Assembly (NCBI RefSeq): GCF_001458195.1
Contig: NZ_CYPU01000039.1
Location: 124,093 to 188,092, forward strand
Length of the DNA: 64,000 bases
Reading direction: 5' to 3'
Source: Ruegeria atlantica
GTDB lineage: Bacteria; Pseudomonadota; Alphaproteobacteria; Rhodobacterales; Rhodobacteraceae
A program made the translations under genes and the position numbers. The notes under the pieces were generated by a model, which searched no databases, had not been told where the DNA came from, and was given only the letters and a program-made list of their open reading frames with translations. Shown here piece by piece: positions 15,289 through 24,681 of the stretch (the stretch's first letter is position 1; each line of letters opens with the position of its first letter).

Positions 15289-15734
15289 GGGCGTTGATAC
15301 CGGATAAAGGGCGTTTGCTTGCCGATCCGATCATAGAGCTTGCGCGCCGTGTGATTGAACTCCTGCGTCAGCCAATAGACAGAAGGCGCGCCTTTCCGGT
15401 CGGCCTCGTCATAAACGGCCTGTATCAAGGCGCGGCCAACGCCGGTTCCGCGCGCCTCGGGCCGGGCGAACAGGTCTTGCAGGTAGCAAACGCTTTCTTC
15501 TTTCCACGCATGGCGGTGAAACAGGTAATGGGTCAGACCGACAAGCTGACCATTCGCTTCGGCCACGAAGCAGGAAAAATCGTTGGGATCATTGCCCAGC
15601 AACCGTGCGAAGGTGCTGTCATATGTTTGATCCTGCACGGTCGTTTCATAAAACGCCAGATAGTCGCGCCACATCTCGGCCCATTCGGCGCGATCTTTGG
15701 GCAGCAGCGCCCGGATATTGAGGGTGTCAGACAA
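15285..15734 (-). CDS. GNAT family N-acetyltransferase
   Basis: A 149-residue single-domain GNAT. The acetyl-CoA binding loop is visible in RPEARGTGVGRALIQAV, preceded by the strand CYLQDLFA, and the C-terminal WLTQEFNHTARKLYDRIG is typical. The acceptor substrate is unknown. It sits between moxR and the DUF2927 lipoprotein gene in one minus-strand run, and its stop overlaps the next start by four bases. Confidence 0.9.
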   Translation of the reverse strand: MSDTLNIRALLPKDRAEWAEMWRDYLAFYETTVQDQTYDSTFARLLGNDPNDFSCFVAEANGQLVGLTHYLFHRHAWKEESVCYLQDLFARPEARGTGVGRALIQAVYDEADRKGAPSVYWLTQEFNHTARKLYDRIGKQTPFIRYQRP

Positions 15735-15850
15735 GCAATGGCTCCTACGTCGTCAGGCCGAACTGCCCGACGACGTCGGACGGCCTTTTGGCCAATGCTG
15801 ACACCGGGCCCCCCGCAAGGCAAGCGGGGATCACCAAGTGTTCAAATTTC

Positions 15851-16696
15851 TCAGCGTTTGCTGCGTGCCATGAAGGCGAGACGTTCAAACAAGTGAACGT
15901 CCTGTTCGTTTTTTAGCAGCGCGCCGTGCAACTTGGGCAACGCATTGGCCCCGTCGCGTTTGAGGTCTTCGGCCGTCAGGTCTTCGGCCAGCAACAGCTT
16001 GAGCCAGTCCAACACTTCCGAGGTCGATGGTTTCTTTTTCAGCCCCTGCGTTTCACGGATTTCGTAAAACTGGGTCAGCGCTGTGGTCAGCAATGCATCC
16101 TTGATGCCCGGGTGGTGCACGTCGACGATACGGCGCATGGTCGTCTCATCCGGAAAGCGGATATAGTGGAAGAAACAGCGCCGCAGGAACGCGTCGGGCA
16201 GTTCCTTTTCGTTATTCGAGGTGATGATCACGATGGGGCGGTTTTTGGCTTTGATGGTGTCCCCGGTTTCATAGACGTGGAACTCCATCTTATCGAGCTC
16301 TTGCAACAGATCATTGGGAAATTCGATATCGGCCTTGTCGATCTCATCGATCAGCAGCACGACCTTTTCATCGGTCTCAAAGGCCTGCCACAGTTTGCCC
16401 TTGCGAATATAGTTCGACACGTCATGTACGCGCTCGTCGCCCAACTGGCTGTCGCGCAGGCGGCTGACTGCGTCATATTCGTACAGGCCTTGTTGCGCGC
16501 GGGTGGTGGATTTCACGTTCCACTCAATCATCTTCAGCCCCAGCGCGCCTGCTACCTGTCTGGCCAGTTCGGTCTTGCCGGTTCCGGGTTCACCCTTGAC
16601 CAGCAGGGGACGTTCCAGCGTAACGGCGGCATTCACTGCAATTGTCAGGTCATCGGTGGCAACATATTCGGCTGTACCTTGGAAACGTGCGGTCAT
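15851..16696 (-). CDS. MoxR-family AAA+ ATPase
   Basis: A 281-residue AAA+ protein. Walker A is GEPGTGKTE at about 35-43, Walker B is VVLLIDEIDKAD, and sensor/arginine-finger regions follow (IVIITSNNEKELPDAFLRRC). The start is set at the ATG giving MTARFQGTAEYVATDD, the usual family beginning; upstream in-frame codons are judged untranslated. MoxR ATPases act with VWA proteins to remodel or activate target complexes, and a CoxE-like VWA gene ends this operon. The 116-base gap to the next gene may hold a secondary promoter. Confidence 0.9.
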   Translation of the reverse strand: MTARFQGTAEYVATDDLTIAVNAAVTLERPLLVKGEPGTGKTELARQVAGALGLKMIEWNVKSTTRAQQGLYEYDAVSRLRDSQLGDERVHDVSNYIRKGKLWQAFETDEKVVLLIDEIDKADIEFPNDLLQELDKMEFHVYETGDTIKAKNRPIVIITSNNEKELPDAFLRRCFFHYIRFPDETTMRRIVDVHHPGIKDALLTTALTQFYEIRETQGLKKKPSTSEVLDWLKLLLAEDLTAEDLKRDGANALPKLHGALLKNEQDVHLFERLAFMARSKR

Positions 16697-17068
16697 GGGC
16701 CCCTCATTCAATATCGCGCGGCATGTGTCTTTGGGGTTATAGCGGGGTGAAAAATTTGACAAGACAGGTCGCAACGTCGCGCAGCGCGAAATTGACGTGC
16801 GACTCCAATGCCTTTGGTTGATTCGGGTGCCAACATAGGGCGCGACAATTTTGGGAACGCCCCAAAAATGCCTGTCAATTTTCACAGAAAAACAAGGATT
16901 TGTTGTTTTAAGTCTCATATTTAGACGACCTGAAACAGCACGCAGCCGGGCTAAGTTTCCATAGTGACATTCCCCCCGCTGTCGGATAAACGCTCCGCAG
17001 AAGGGGATTGCCGCATGTCAGGTGAAGCAAAGGTGACCGGCGTTGCAGGCCACACCGAGGGAGCAAAA
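16697..17068. other. 372-base divergent spacer between moxR and dksA
   Basis: No convincing gene. It must hold the moxR promoter (minus strand) and the dksA promoter and leader (plus strand). A 7-base inverted repeat, TTTTGGG-N5-CCCAAAA, lies at 16849-16867. Two TTGACA/TTGACG-like hexamers lie near 16757 and 16792. The dksA-proximal half has open codons in the dksA frame but no ribosome site, so I read it as untranslated leader. Confidence 0.5.
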
Positions 17069-17491
17069 ATGAAGCAGGAAGTATTTCTGCCAGAGGATTA
17101 TCGTCCAGCCGAAGACGAACCATTCATGAACGACAAGCAGTTAGAGTATTTTCGTCGTAAGCTGCTGGATTGGAAAACTGAACTTTTGGCAGGCAGCCGC
17201 GATACGATCGAAGGGCTGCAGGACAACACTCGCAACATTCCGGACGTCGCAGACCGCGCAAGCGAGGAAACTGATCGTGCGCTGGAACTGCGGACACGTG
17301 ATCGCCAGCGCAAGCTGGTGGCTAAGATTGACTCGGCCCTGCGCCGGATCGACGAAGGCGAATACGGATATTGCGAGAAGACGGGCGACCCGATTTCGCT
17401 GAAGCGTCTGGATGCGCGCCCAATTGCGACCATGACGCTTGAGGCGCAGGAACGCCACGAGCGCCGCGAAAAGGTCCACCGCGACGATTGA
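17069..17491 (+). CDS. dksA: DksA-type RNA polymerase-binding regulator with a single cysteine
   Basis: Binds the secondary channel of RNA polymerase and, with ppGpp, adjusts rRNA, amino-acid and stress promoters. The coiled-coil tip motif DVADRA (DxxDxA) is present, followed by ELRTRDRQRKLVAKIDSAL. The globular end keeps the family outline (GEYGYCEKTGDPI, then RPIATMTLEAQERHER), but only one of the four zinc-finger cysteines remains. The start is ATG 17069 with GAGGGAG upstream, giving 140 residues. A clear intrinsic terminator follows, so the gene is probably monocistronic. Confidence 0.93.
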   Translation: MKQEVFLPEDYRPAEDEPFMNDKQLEYFRRKLLDWKTELLAGSRDTIEGLQDNTRNIPDVADRASEETDRALELRTRDRQRKLVAKIDSALRRIDEGEYGYCEKTGDPISLKRLDARPIATMTLEAQERHERREKVHRDD

Positions 17492-17514
17492 TCGCTGGAA
17501 AAATCAGAATTCTC

Positions 17515-17545
17515 AAACGCCGGGGTCTTTTGCTCCGGCGTTTTT
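17515..17545 (+). terminator. Intrinsic terminator of dksA
   Basis: A 9-bp stem (AAACGCCGG with CCGGCGTTT) around an 11-base loop, running into TTTTT. It lies 24 bases after the dksA stop and before the monooxygenase gene. Confidence 0.85.
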
Positions 17546-17561
17546 GCTTTAAGCCAGTGAG

Positions 17562-18713
17562 ATGAATATCAACGGTCTGAAATTTGGCATCATTGGCGGT
17601 GGTATCGGTGGGATCGCCGCCGCTCTGGCGTTGCGGCAACGCGGCGCTCAGGTCGTGGTTTTTGAGCAGGCAGCTGAATTGACCGAGGTCGGCGCCGGCT
17701 TGCAGATCAGCGCCAACGGAATGGTTGTGCTGCGCGCCCTGAACTTTGTGGGTGAAACACCCGAGGCGGGCCAGCGGTCCTACGGAACGGTGTTGCGCGA
17801 CTACCGGGCAGGGCGGTCTGTTAGCGAGATACCGGCACCAGCCGCTGGACCCACCTATTACTACCATCGTGCTGACCTACTGGGATTGCTGCACAAAGCA
17901 GCGCTTCGGGACGGTGTCGAGTTTCGACTGGGCGCACGAGTTGCGCAGGTGCGCAAACATCCCTCCGAAGCCGAGATTATTCTGGAAGATAGTACAAACC
18001 TGCGCGTTGATTGTGCGATTGCCGCCGACGGTGGGCGAAGCACGGTCCGCGCAGACCTGAACGGGCCTGAAGCACCGAAATTCACCCATCAGGTGGCCTG
18101 GCGGGCGACGATTCCTTGGGCGCGTCGCGATCACAAACCCTGCGGCGTTCTGACGATGGGACCGGGCCGGCATGTTGTAACGTATCCTCTGCGCGACGAC
18201 ACACTGATGAACGTCGTCGCGATCGAGGAACGATCCGACTGGCAGGAAGAAGGCTGGCGCCGACGCGGTGATCCCGAGGAACTGCGCGCACGATTTTCCG
18301 ACTTTGGAGGCGTGGTCGGGGAAATCCTGGGGCAGGTACTGGAACCCCATATCTGGGCGTTGTTTCTGCGGCCCGTCGCCGAACGCTGGCAGAATGGGCG
18401 CGTTGCATTGTTAGGGGATGCCGCTCACCCGACACTCCCATTTATGGCGCAGGGTGCCTGTCTAGCGCTTGAAGATGCGTGGGTCTTGGCCCGATCTTTT
18501 GATGACCAATCCGGGATAGAGCAGGCGCTGTCCACCTATGAAACCCGCCGTCATCAAAGGGCGCAACGCGTAGTTGCCGCGGCTGGGTCCAACGCTCGAA
18601 ATTTTCATCTGCGCGGCCCGATGCGCTTGGCCGCACAGGCCGCTCTGATGGCGGTCGGGCCACGATTGTCCCGGAAATACGACTGGATTTACAGCTACGA
18701 CGCGACGGCCTGA
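17562..18713 (+). CDS. FAD-dependent monooxygenase (salicylate/hydroxybenzoate hydroxylase type)
   Basis: A class A flavoprotein hydroxylase of 383 residues. All three flavin motifs are present: GGGIGGIAAALAL near 11, the DG motif AIAADGGRSTVR near 150, and the GD motif LLGDAAHPTLPFMAQGACLA near 285. Members use NAD(P)H and O2 to hydroxylate aromatic acids; the exact substrate is not visible and no aromatic-degradation genes are adjacent. It is convergent with xthA, with stops 4 bases apart. Confidence 0.88.
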   Translation: MNINGLKFGIIGGGIGGIAAALALRQRGAQVVVFEQAAELTEVGAGLQISANGMVVLRALNFVGETPEAGQRSYGTVLRDYRAGRSVSEIPAPAAGPTYYYHRADLLGLLHKAALRDGVEFRLGARVAQVRKHPSEAEIILEDSTNLRVDCAIAADGGRSTVRADLNGPEAPKFTHQVAWRATIPWARRDHKPCGVLTMGPGRHVVTYPLRDDTLMNVVAIEERSDWQEEGWRRRGDPEELRARFSDFGGVVGEILGQVLEPHIWALFLRPVAERWQNGRVALLGDAAHPTLPFMAQGACLALEDAWVLARSFDDQSGIEQALSTYETRRHQRAQRVVAAAGSNARNFHLRGPMRLAAQAALMAVGPRLSRKYDWIYSYDATA

Positions 18714-18717
18714 GGTT

Positions 18718-19497
18718 TCACAGGTCCAAGTCGACCCAGACGGGGACATGGTCCGAGGGCTTTTCATGCCCGCGAATCTCGGCATCAATCCTGCAATCGC
18801 GCAACAGATCGGCGGCCTGCGGCGTAAGCAGGAAATGGTCGATACGGATCCCGTCATTGCGGTTCCAGGCACCGGCTTGGTAGTCCCAGAACGAATAATG
18901 CTCAGGACCTTGGGTGACGGCGCGAAACGCTTCCGTGAACCCCAGATTCAGGATCTTGCGAAACGCCGCACGGCTTTCTGGCCGGAACAGAGCATCCTCG
19001 CGCCATGCATCTGGACGTTTGGCGTCTTCGGCCTGCGGGATGATGTTATAATCCCCAGCCATCAGCGCGGGCTCTTCGCTTGCCAGCAAATCGCGCGCGC
19101 GGCCATATAGCCGCTCCATCCAGGACAGCTTGTATTCGTATTTCGGACCCGGCACCGGGTTACCATTCGGCAAATACAGACCGCAGATCCGAAGGGCTTT
19201 TTTGCCAATGACGGTCGCCTCAATCCAACGGGCCTGTTCGTCCTCGTCGTCACCAGGAAGGCCCCGAGTCACATCTTCAAGTGGCAGCTTGGACAGGATC
19301 GCCACGCCGTTGAAGCTCTTTTGCCCGTGGGTTTCGACGTTATAGCCCCGCTCTTCAAACAGCTCGCGGGGAAAATTCTCGTCGATCGACTTGATCTCTT
19401 GCAGCAAAACGACGTCCGGCTGCGCGTCATCCAGCCAACGGGTCAGGGCCTCGGCCCGCGCTTTGATGCCGTTGATGTTGAACGTGGCGATTTTCAT
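18718..19497 (-). CDS. xthA: Exodeoxyribonuclease III
   Basis: AP endonuclease and 3'-5' exonuclease of base-excision repair. The active-site motifs are in order: NINGIKARAE at the start, LLQEIKS (Mg-binding Glu), GLYLPNGNP, MAGDYNIIPQAED (Asp/Asn pair), RNDGIRIDHFLLT and the final SDHVPVWVDLDL (catalytic His). At 259 residues it is the usual length. It stands alone on the minus strand. Confidence 0.96.
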   Translation of the reverse strand: MKIATFNINGIKARAEALTRWLDDAQPDVVLLQEIKSIDENFPRELFEERGYNVETHGQKSFNGVAILSKLPLEDVTRGLPGDDEDEQARWIEATVIGKKALRICGLYLPNGNPVPGPKYEYKLSWMERLYGRARDLLASEEPALMAGDYNIIPQAEDAKRPDAWREDALFRPESRAAFRKILNLGFTEAFRAVTQGPEHYSFWDYQAGAWNRNDGIRIDHFLLTPQAADLLRDCRIDAEIRGHEKPSDHVPVWVDLDL

Positions 19498-19557
19498 GCG
19501 CGATCCTCCGGCTGGCTGCCGGTTGATCTATCCCTCAACCGCGCGGGCAGGGCAAGG

Positions 19558-19881
19558 TCACATTGAAAATGAAGTGCCGCAGCCGCAGGAAGAGGTTGCG
19601 TTGGGGTTCTCGATCACAAACCGCGCGCCGATCAGTTCCTGCGTAAAATCGATCACCGCGTTTTCCAGAAACGGCAACGAAATCGCGTCGACGATCACTT
19701 TCTGGCCTTTGCCTTCCAGCACAAGGTCGTCTTCTTTCGGTTCGTCCAACGCGATTTCGTATTGAAATCCGGAACATCCGCCGCCTTCCACTGCGACGCG
19801 CAGGGCTTGTCCCTGATCGGCTGCACCGATCTCGGCGAGACGTTCAAAGGCGCGTTCTGTAACTGTGGGGGGCAGATTCAT
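19558..19881 (-). CDS. erpA: A-type iron-sulfur carrier (ErpA/IscA family)
   Basis: Carries and delivers Fe-S clusters to target proteins. At 107 residues it has the three conserved cysteines: one in EGGGCSGFQYE and two in the C-terminal SSCGCGTSF. The ATG giving MNLPPTVTERAFERL is chosen since it matches family length; an upstream start would add 28 unrelated residues. It is divergent from dgt, separated by 46 bases. Assignment as ErpA rather than IscA rests on length and context. Confidence 0.88.
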   Translation of the reverse strand: MNLPPTVTERAFERLAEIGAADQGQALRVAVEGGGCSGFQYEIALDEPKEDDLVLEGKGQKVIVDAISLPFLENAVIDFTQELIGARFVIENPNATSSCGCGTSFSM

Positions 19882-19927
19882 GCCAAACTCCAAAGGTTTA
19901 TTTCCTTTACGCCTTACAATATAGAAA

Positions 19928-21100
19928 GTGCAAGGACAGGCGACAAGGACAAGGCCTTTGAACATAGCGGGTTTTGCCTCGAACCCAGGCCGCGCCAGGG
20001 GGCGGCTTGTGCCAGAGGAGGAAAGCAGTTTCCGGTCATGCTTTCAACGCGACAGGGACCGGATCATTCACGCCAGCGCGTTTCGGCGGCTTAAGCACAA
20101 GACACAAGTGTTTGTAGAGCACGAGGGCGACAGCTATCGCACGCGCCTGACCCATTCTATCGAAGTTGCACAGGTCGCGCGAACAATCGCCGGAGCTTTG
20201 GGCTTGAACGGCGAACTGACCGAGGCCGTGGCGTTGGCGCATGATCTGGGACACACACCGTTCGGACATACGGGCGAAGATGCCCTACATGCGCTCATGG
20301 AGCCTTACGGCGGATTTGACCACAACGCACAGGCCATTCGCATCGTCACGAAGCTGGAACGCCACTATGCCGAGTTTGACGGATGCAACCTGACATGGGA
20401 GTGCCTAGAGGGGATCGCCAAGCATAACGGGCCGGTCACCGGTGATTTGCCGTGGGCACTGGCCGAGTGCAACGCGGGTTTCGATCTGGAGCTGTACACT
20501 CATGCCAGTGCCGAAGCACAAGTTGCCGCCCTTTCGGATGACATAGCCTATAACAACCATGACCTGTTGGACGGGTTGAGGGCGGGTCTGTTCACGGATG
20601 ATGAAATCGGGCAATTGCCTATCGTCGGTGACTGCTATGCCGAGGTGGATCGGAGATATCCGGGTTTGGATTCTTATCGGCGCCGGCATGAAGCGCTGCG
20701 CCGTGTTTTCGGCGTCATGGTTTCCGATGTGATTGTCACCTCGCGTGGGCTGATCACGAGTTCGGACGCGGAGACCGTCGAGGAAATTCGCAATATTGGT
20801 TATCCGGTGATCCAGTTCTCGGGTGGCTTGTGGGCGCAACTCAGGGAAATCCGCGCCTTTTTGTTCAAGCAGATGTACCGCGCGCCCAGCGTCATGGACG
20901 TGCGCGCCGAGGTTAGCAAAGTCGTGGAAGATCTGTTCCCAATCTACATGAACGATCCGAAACAGATGCCCGCGCGCTGGCATGACGATATTGAGGCGGC
21001 CAGCGATGAAACTGCGCTGGCGCGGATTGTCTCGGACTACATTGCAGGAATGACCGACCGATTTGCCCTGCAGGATCACGCAAGGCTGGCTGGTGCCTGA
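19928..21100 (+). CDS. dgt: Deoxyguanosinetriphosphate triphosphohydrolase-like protein
   Basis: An HD-domain hydrolase that converts dGTP to deoxyguanosine and triphosphate. The metal site is visible as RLTHSIEVAQVA (His), ALAHDLGHTPFGH (HD pair) and a downstream SDDIAYNNHDL (Asp). The opening pattern RGRLVPEEES followed by FQRDRDRIIHASAFRRL is characteristic. The start is GTG 19928; a TTG at 19958 with AAGGACAAGG upstream is an alternative. It belongs to the conserved run leading into argS, and it abuts the convergent next gene with no gap. Confidence 0.93.
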   Translation: MQGQATRTRPLNIAGFASNPGRARGRLVPEEESSFRSCFQRDRDRIIHASAFRRLKHKTQVFVEHEGDSYRTRLTHSIEVAQVARTIAGALGLNGELTEAVALAHDLGHTPFGHTGEDALHALMEPYGGFDHNAQAIRIVTKLERHYAEFDGCNLTWECLEGIAKHNGPVTGDLPWALAECNAGFDLELYTHASAEAQVAALSDDIAYNNHDLLDGLRAGLFTDDEIGQLPIVGDCYAEVDRRYPGLDSYRRRHEALRRVFGVMVSDVIVTSRGLITSSDAETVEEIRNIGYPVIQFSGGLWAQLREIRAFLFKQMYRAPSVMDVRAEVSKVVEDLFPIYMNDPKQMPARWHDDIEAASDETALARIVSDYIAGMTDRFALQDHARLAGA

Positions 21101-21652
21101 TCACTCGACCCCGATGTAAGCCAGCGCCCAGACCTGCTGGCCCGACTGTTCGGCGGCCAGGTCGGGGTCATCGGTCGGGGGGAAGACGATCATAGTGGGG
21201 CCGTAGCCGCCAACACCCATCGGCGCACCGTCGGCGTGTGTCGCGACGATGGGTTGATGGGCGGTTATGCTGTCCCAAAGAATTTCAGACTGATAGCCAT
21301 CCATGGCCATTGGCTTGGCGGTTTTTCCCTCGGCCCCGGCCATGATCAACAGGTCCGACAGGCGTGGCCCGGAAAAGGCGATGTCGCTCTGATTGTCTTC
21401 CGGGCCGTAAGGAATAGTGATTTCAACCTGCTCCAGTCCGTCCAACATGGCCGCATCAAAGCCGGCGGCTCCGTCGTGCTGAACCTCCAAGTATTCTAGC
21501 AGACCGCCATCGTTTTCACCGCGGGCTGGCAGGTTGGTTTCCGTGACCGCTCCGCCAAGGGTCAAAAGTACATGGCCTTGCGGTTCAGGCATGTCGGCCC
21601 AAAGCGGCAGGGCAGAGGTCAGAACGAAGGCGATGGGCAGGGCAAGGCGCAT
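21101..21652 (-). CDS. Secreted protein of the molybdopterin-oxidoreductase-like fold
   Basis: About 183 residues with a clean signal peptide (MRLALPIAFVLTSALPLWA, cleavage after ALA/LWA likely). The mature part resembles the small sulfite-oxidase-like domain: GPRLSDLLIMAGAEGK, then a YQSEI segment. No cysteine is present, so a molybdenum-ligating residue is missing and catalysis by the usual mechanism is unlikely. It is a periplasmic protein of unknown role. The start at 21652 is chosen to begin with the signal peptide. Confidence 0.7.
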   Translation of the reverse strand: MRLALPIAFVLTSALPLWADMPEPQGHVLLTLGGAVTETNLPARGENDGGLLEYLEVQHDGAAGFDAAMLDGLEQVEITIPYGPEDNQSDIAFSGPRLSDLLIMAGAEGKTAKPMAMDGYQSEILWDSITAHQPIVATHADGAPMGVGGYGPTMIVFPPTDDPDLAAEQSGQQVWALAYIGVE

Positions 21653-21783
21653 AGGGGTGTCTCCGGCTTGAATTTCCACCGACGTTAGCTGAGTCTACCG
21701 CTAATCCAAGCCCAAACTGATCGCTTCCATTGACCTTGCCGCTTTGCGTGGTAAACCGCCGGGCAAGCAAAAGGACATCCGAA

Positions 21784-23529
21784 ATGAACCTGTTTTCCGA
21801 GATCCGCGGCCTCGTGCTGGACGCGCTGGCGCAGATGCAGTCCGAAGGCGTACTGCGCGAGGGGCTGAGTTTTGACAACGTAGCGGTCGAACCGCCGCGT
21901 GATGCAGCGCATGGCGATATGGCAACCAACGCCGCGATGGTGCTGGCGAAACCGGCCAAGATGAAGCCGCGCGACATCGCTGACGTGTTGGCCGGAAAGC
22001 TGGCTGCTGATGATCGGATCACCAGCGCCGAGGTGGCCGGGCCGGGGTTCTTGAACCTGCGGCTTGCGCCGTCTGTGTGGCAGAGCGTTCTGGCCGCTGT
22101 GCTGGAAAAGGGCACGGATTATGGCCGTTCCAACATGGGGCATGGCCAGAAGGTCAACGTCGAGTATGTCTCGGCCAACCCCACAGGCCCGCTGCATGTG
22201 GGCCATACGCGTGGTGCCGTGTTCGGTGACGCGCTGGCAAGCTTGCTGGCGTATTCGGGCCATGACGTGACACGTGAATACTACATCAACGACGGGGGCG
22301 CGCAGGTAGATGTACTGGCGCGGTCCGCGTATGAGCGCTATCGCGAGGCCAACGGGCTGAGCCCCGAGATCGCCGAGGGGCTGTACCCCGGTGACTATCT
22401 GATCCCGATCGGTGAGGCGCTGAAAGAGAAATACGGCGACAGCCTGATCGACAAGCCGGAAAGCGACTGGCTGGAAGAGCTGCGCGAGTTTTCGACCGAC
22501 GCAATGATGGACCTAATCCGGGCTGACCTTAAGGCGCTGGGTGTCGAGATGGATGTGTTCTTCTCGGAAAAATCTCTCTACGGCACAGGCCGGATCGAAG
22601 CTGCGCTTCAATCCCTGACCGACAAGGGCCTCATCTACGAAGGCGTGCTGGAACCACCCAAAGGCAAAAAGCCCGAGGATTGGGAGCCGCGCGAGCAAAC
22701 CCTGTTCAAATCGACCGAGCATGGTGATGACGTCGATCGGCCGGTCAAGAAATCGGACGGCAGCTGGACCTATTTCGCCCCGGATATCGCCTATCACTAT
22801 GACAAGGTGACCCGTGGTTTTGATGCGCTGATCGACGTGTTTGGTGCGGACCATGGCGGCTACGTCAAACGGATGAAAGCAGCTGTTTCGGCCCTGTCCG
22901 ATGGCAAGGTTCCGTTGGATATCAAGCTGACGCAGCTGGTAAAGCTGTGGAAGAATGGCGAGCCGTTCAAGATGTCCAAGCGGGCAGGGAACTTTGTCAC
23001 TCTGCGCGATGTGGTCGATCAGGTTGGCCCGGACGTGACCCGTTTCGTGATGCTGACCCGCAAGAACGACGCGCCGCTGGACTTCGATTTCGACAAGGTT
23101 CTGGAACAGAGCCGCGAGAACCCTGTGTTCTACGTGCAATACGCTCATGCCCGTGTCATGAGTGTACTGCGCCGTGCCGCCGAGGCGGAAATCGCTACGG
23201 ATGACGCGACTCTCAAGGGTGCTGATCTTGGCAAGATCGACCATGCCTCAGAGCTGACGGTGGCCAAAAAGCTGGCTGAATGGCCGCGTCTGATCGAAAT
23301 TGCCGCACGCACCAATGAACCGCATCGGGTTGCCTTTTACCTGTATGAGCTGGCGGGTGACTTCCACGCGCTATGGAATAAGGGCAACGATGAAACGCAA
23401 TTGCGATTCATTCAGGATGGCGATGTTGCCACAAGCCAATCAAAAATCGCATTGGCCCGGGCCGTTTCTGTTGTGATTTCAGCGGGCTTGGGTATTCTTG
23501 GCGTCACTCCGGCGCAGGAGATGCGGTAA
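21784..23529 (+). CDS. argS: Arginyl-tRNA synthetase
   Basis: A class I synthetase that charges tRNA-Arg. The N-terminal additional domain leads to the HIGH-like motif HVGHTRG near 137-143, with SANPTGPLH just before it; the KMSK-like motif is [11 protein letters not shown]. The C-terminal DALR anticodon-binding region begins around YVQYAHARV. The ATG at 21784 has AAAGGAC upstream and gives 581 residues, the usual size. Confidence 0.97.
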   Translation: MNLFSEIRGLVLDALAQMQSEGVLREGLSFDNVAVEPPRDAAHGDMATNAAMVLAKPAKMKPRDIADVLAGKLAADDRITSAEVAGPGFLNLRLAPSVWQSVLAAVLEKGTDYGRSNMGHGQKVNVEYVSANPTGPLHVGHTRGAVFGDALASLLAYSGHDVTREYYINDGGAQVDVLARSAYERYREANGLSPEIAEGLYPGDYLIPIGEALKEKYGDSLIDKPESDWLEELREFSTDAMMDLIRADLKALGVEMDVFFSEKSLYGTGRIEAALQSLTDKGLIYEGVLEPPKGKKPEDWEPREQTLFKSTEHGDDVDRPVKKSDGSWTYFAPDIAYHYDKVTRGFDALIDVFGADHGGYVKRMKAAVSALSDGKVPLDIKLTQLVKLWKNGEPFKMSKRAGNFVTLRDVVDQVGPDVTRFVMLTRKNDAPLDFDFDKVLEQSRENPVFYVQYAHARVMSVLRRAAEAEIATDDATLKGADLGKIDHASELTVAKKLAEWPRLIEIAARTNEPHRVAFYLYELAGDFHALWNKGNDETQLRFIQDGDVATSQSKIALARAVSVVISAGLGILGVTPAQEMR

Positions 23530-23616
23530 CTAACACCGCCCGACGCGCCGGTACGAGGTAGGCAAGAAATGACCCGCGCGCCACTTTTTAAGGCGCAATC
23601 GGGCGGTGAGGCGGAC

Positions 23617-24681
23617 ATGGCAAGTTACGATTACTCGGGGCAGATGCGCCCCGAGGAGATGCATTACACGAATCAGCCGCATCCTGAGGATGGGTATGAG
23701 TATCCCGACGACTCCTATGGCTATGAACAGGCTCCGCGAGGGGCAGGGTTAGGCCGTATCGTCAACGTCATGGGTGCAGTGGCGTCGCTGGCATTGGTCG
23801 CCGGGATCGGCGTCTGGGGCTTTAAACTGGTGATGCGCGACGTTAGTGGCGTGCCTGTTGTTCGCGCCATCGAGGGGCCAATGCGCATTCAGCCGGAAAA
23901 CCCCGGCGGCACCCCAGCCGATCACCAGGGTCTGGCCGTCAATGCTGTGGCAGCCGTTGGTACGGCAGCGCCGCCAGCAGATCGCTTGATCCTTGCGCCG
24001 CGCCCGGTTTCGCTGACAGACGAAGATACGCCTGTTGAACCGCTGAAGCCGACGCAGGCCGTGCATGTCGTCGAAGAAGAAATCTCGGATCAAGAGGCCG
24101 CGCAGTTGCGCCAGAATACAGTCGATGCCCTGGTTGCAGAATTGGCCGGTGGGGCGGCGAAAGCGGATGAACCGGCAGAGCAGGGCGTGCAACTCGCCTC
24201 GTTGGCTCTGCCCGAGGAAGAGCCCGCTATTGACCCTGCTGATCTGGCCGCACAATTGCCGGACCCGGAACTGGCGGCACTGCCCGGTGTCCGCCGGTCC
24301 CTGCGTCCGTCCACGCGCCCAGCCCGAGCGACGCCAAGCGGGATTTCATCCAACAGCAGTACCGAAGCTGCGATCAACGCCGCTGTCAAAGCTGCCGTTG
24401 GGTTGGACGTGGATCCGAATACCCTGTCCAAAGGCACGCGCATGGCCCAGCTGGGTGCGTATGAAAGCTTGGATGTGGCCAGTGCGGAATGGGATCGCAT
24501 GAATGGCCATTTTGGTGAGTATATGGATGGAAAACAACGTGTTATACAGAAAACCTCAAGCGGTGGCCGGACATTCTATCGCCTGCGCGTTCTTGGGTTT
24601 GATGACCTGAGCGACTCGCGTCAGTTCTGTGCCGCGCTGGTCGCACAAGGTGCAGACTGTATCCCGGTTGCCGTTCGGTGA
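23617..24681 (+). CDS. SPOR-domain membrane protein
   Basis: A bitopic protein of 354 residues with an acidic, tyrosine-rich cytoplasmic start, one membrane helix at about 46-70 (VNVMGAVASLALVAGIGVW), a long disordered Ala/Pro/Glu periplasmic linker and a C-terminal SPOR domain (MAQLGAYESLDVASAEW to VAQGADCIPV). SPOR domains bind denuded glycan strands at the septum, so a role in cell division or wall remodelling is likely. It lies between argS and nagZ; its stop overlaps the nagZ GTG start. Confidence 0.9.
   Translation: MASYDYSGQMRPEEMHYTNQPHPEDGYEYPDDSYGYEQAPRGAGLGRIVNVMGAVASLALVAGIGVWGFKLVMRDVSGVPVVRAIEGPMRIQPENPGGTPADHQGLAVNAVAAVGTAAPPADRLILAPRPVSLTDEDTPVEPLKPTQAVHVVEEEISDQEAAQLRQNTVDALVAELAGGAAKADEPAEQGVQLASLALPEEEPAIDPADLAAQLPDPELAALPGVRRSLRPSTRPARATPSGISSNSSTEAAINAAVKAAVGLDVDPNTLSKGTRMAQLGAYESLDVASAEWDRMNGHFGEYMDGKQRVIQKTSSGGRTFYRLRVLGFDDLSDSRQFCAALVAQGADCIPVAVR

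Noticed and set aside
15926-16750. 274-residue plus-strand frame antisense to moxR
   Set aside because: Shadow of the strong moxR frame; no ribosome site or family features.
16697-17068. Riboswitch or small RNA in the moxR-dksA spacer
   Set aside because: Only a short inverted repeat is seen; no known riboswitch core or terminator/antiterminator pair.
22513-23244. 243-residue minus-strand frame inside argS
   Set aside because: Antisense shadow of a well-conserved synthetase.
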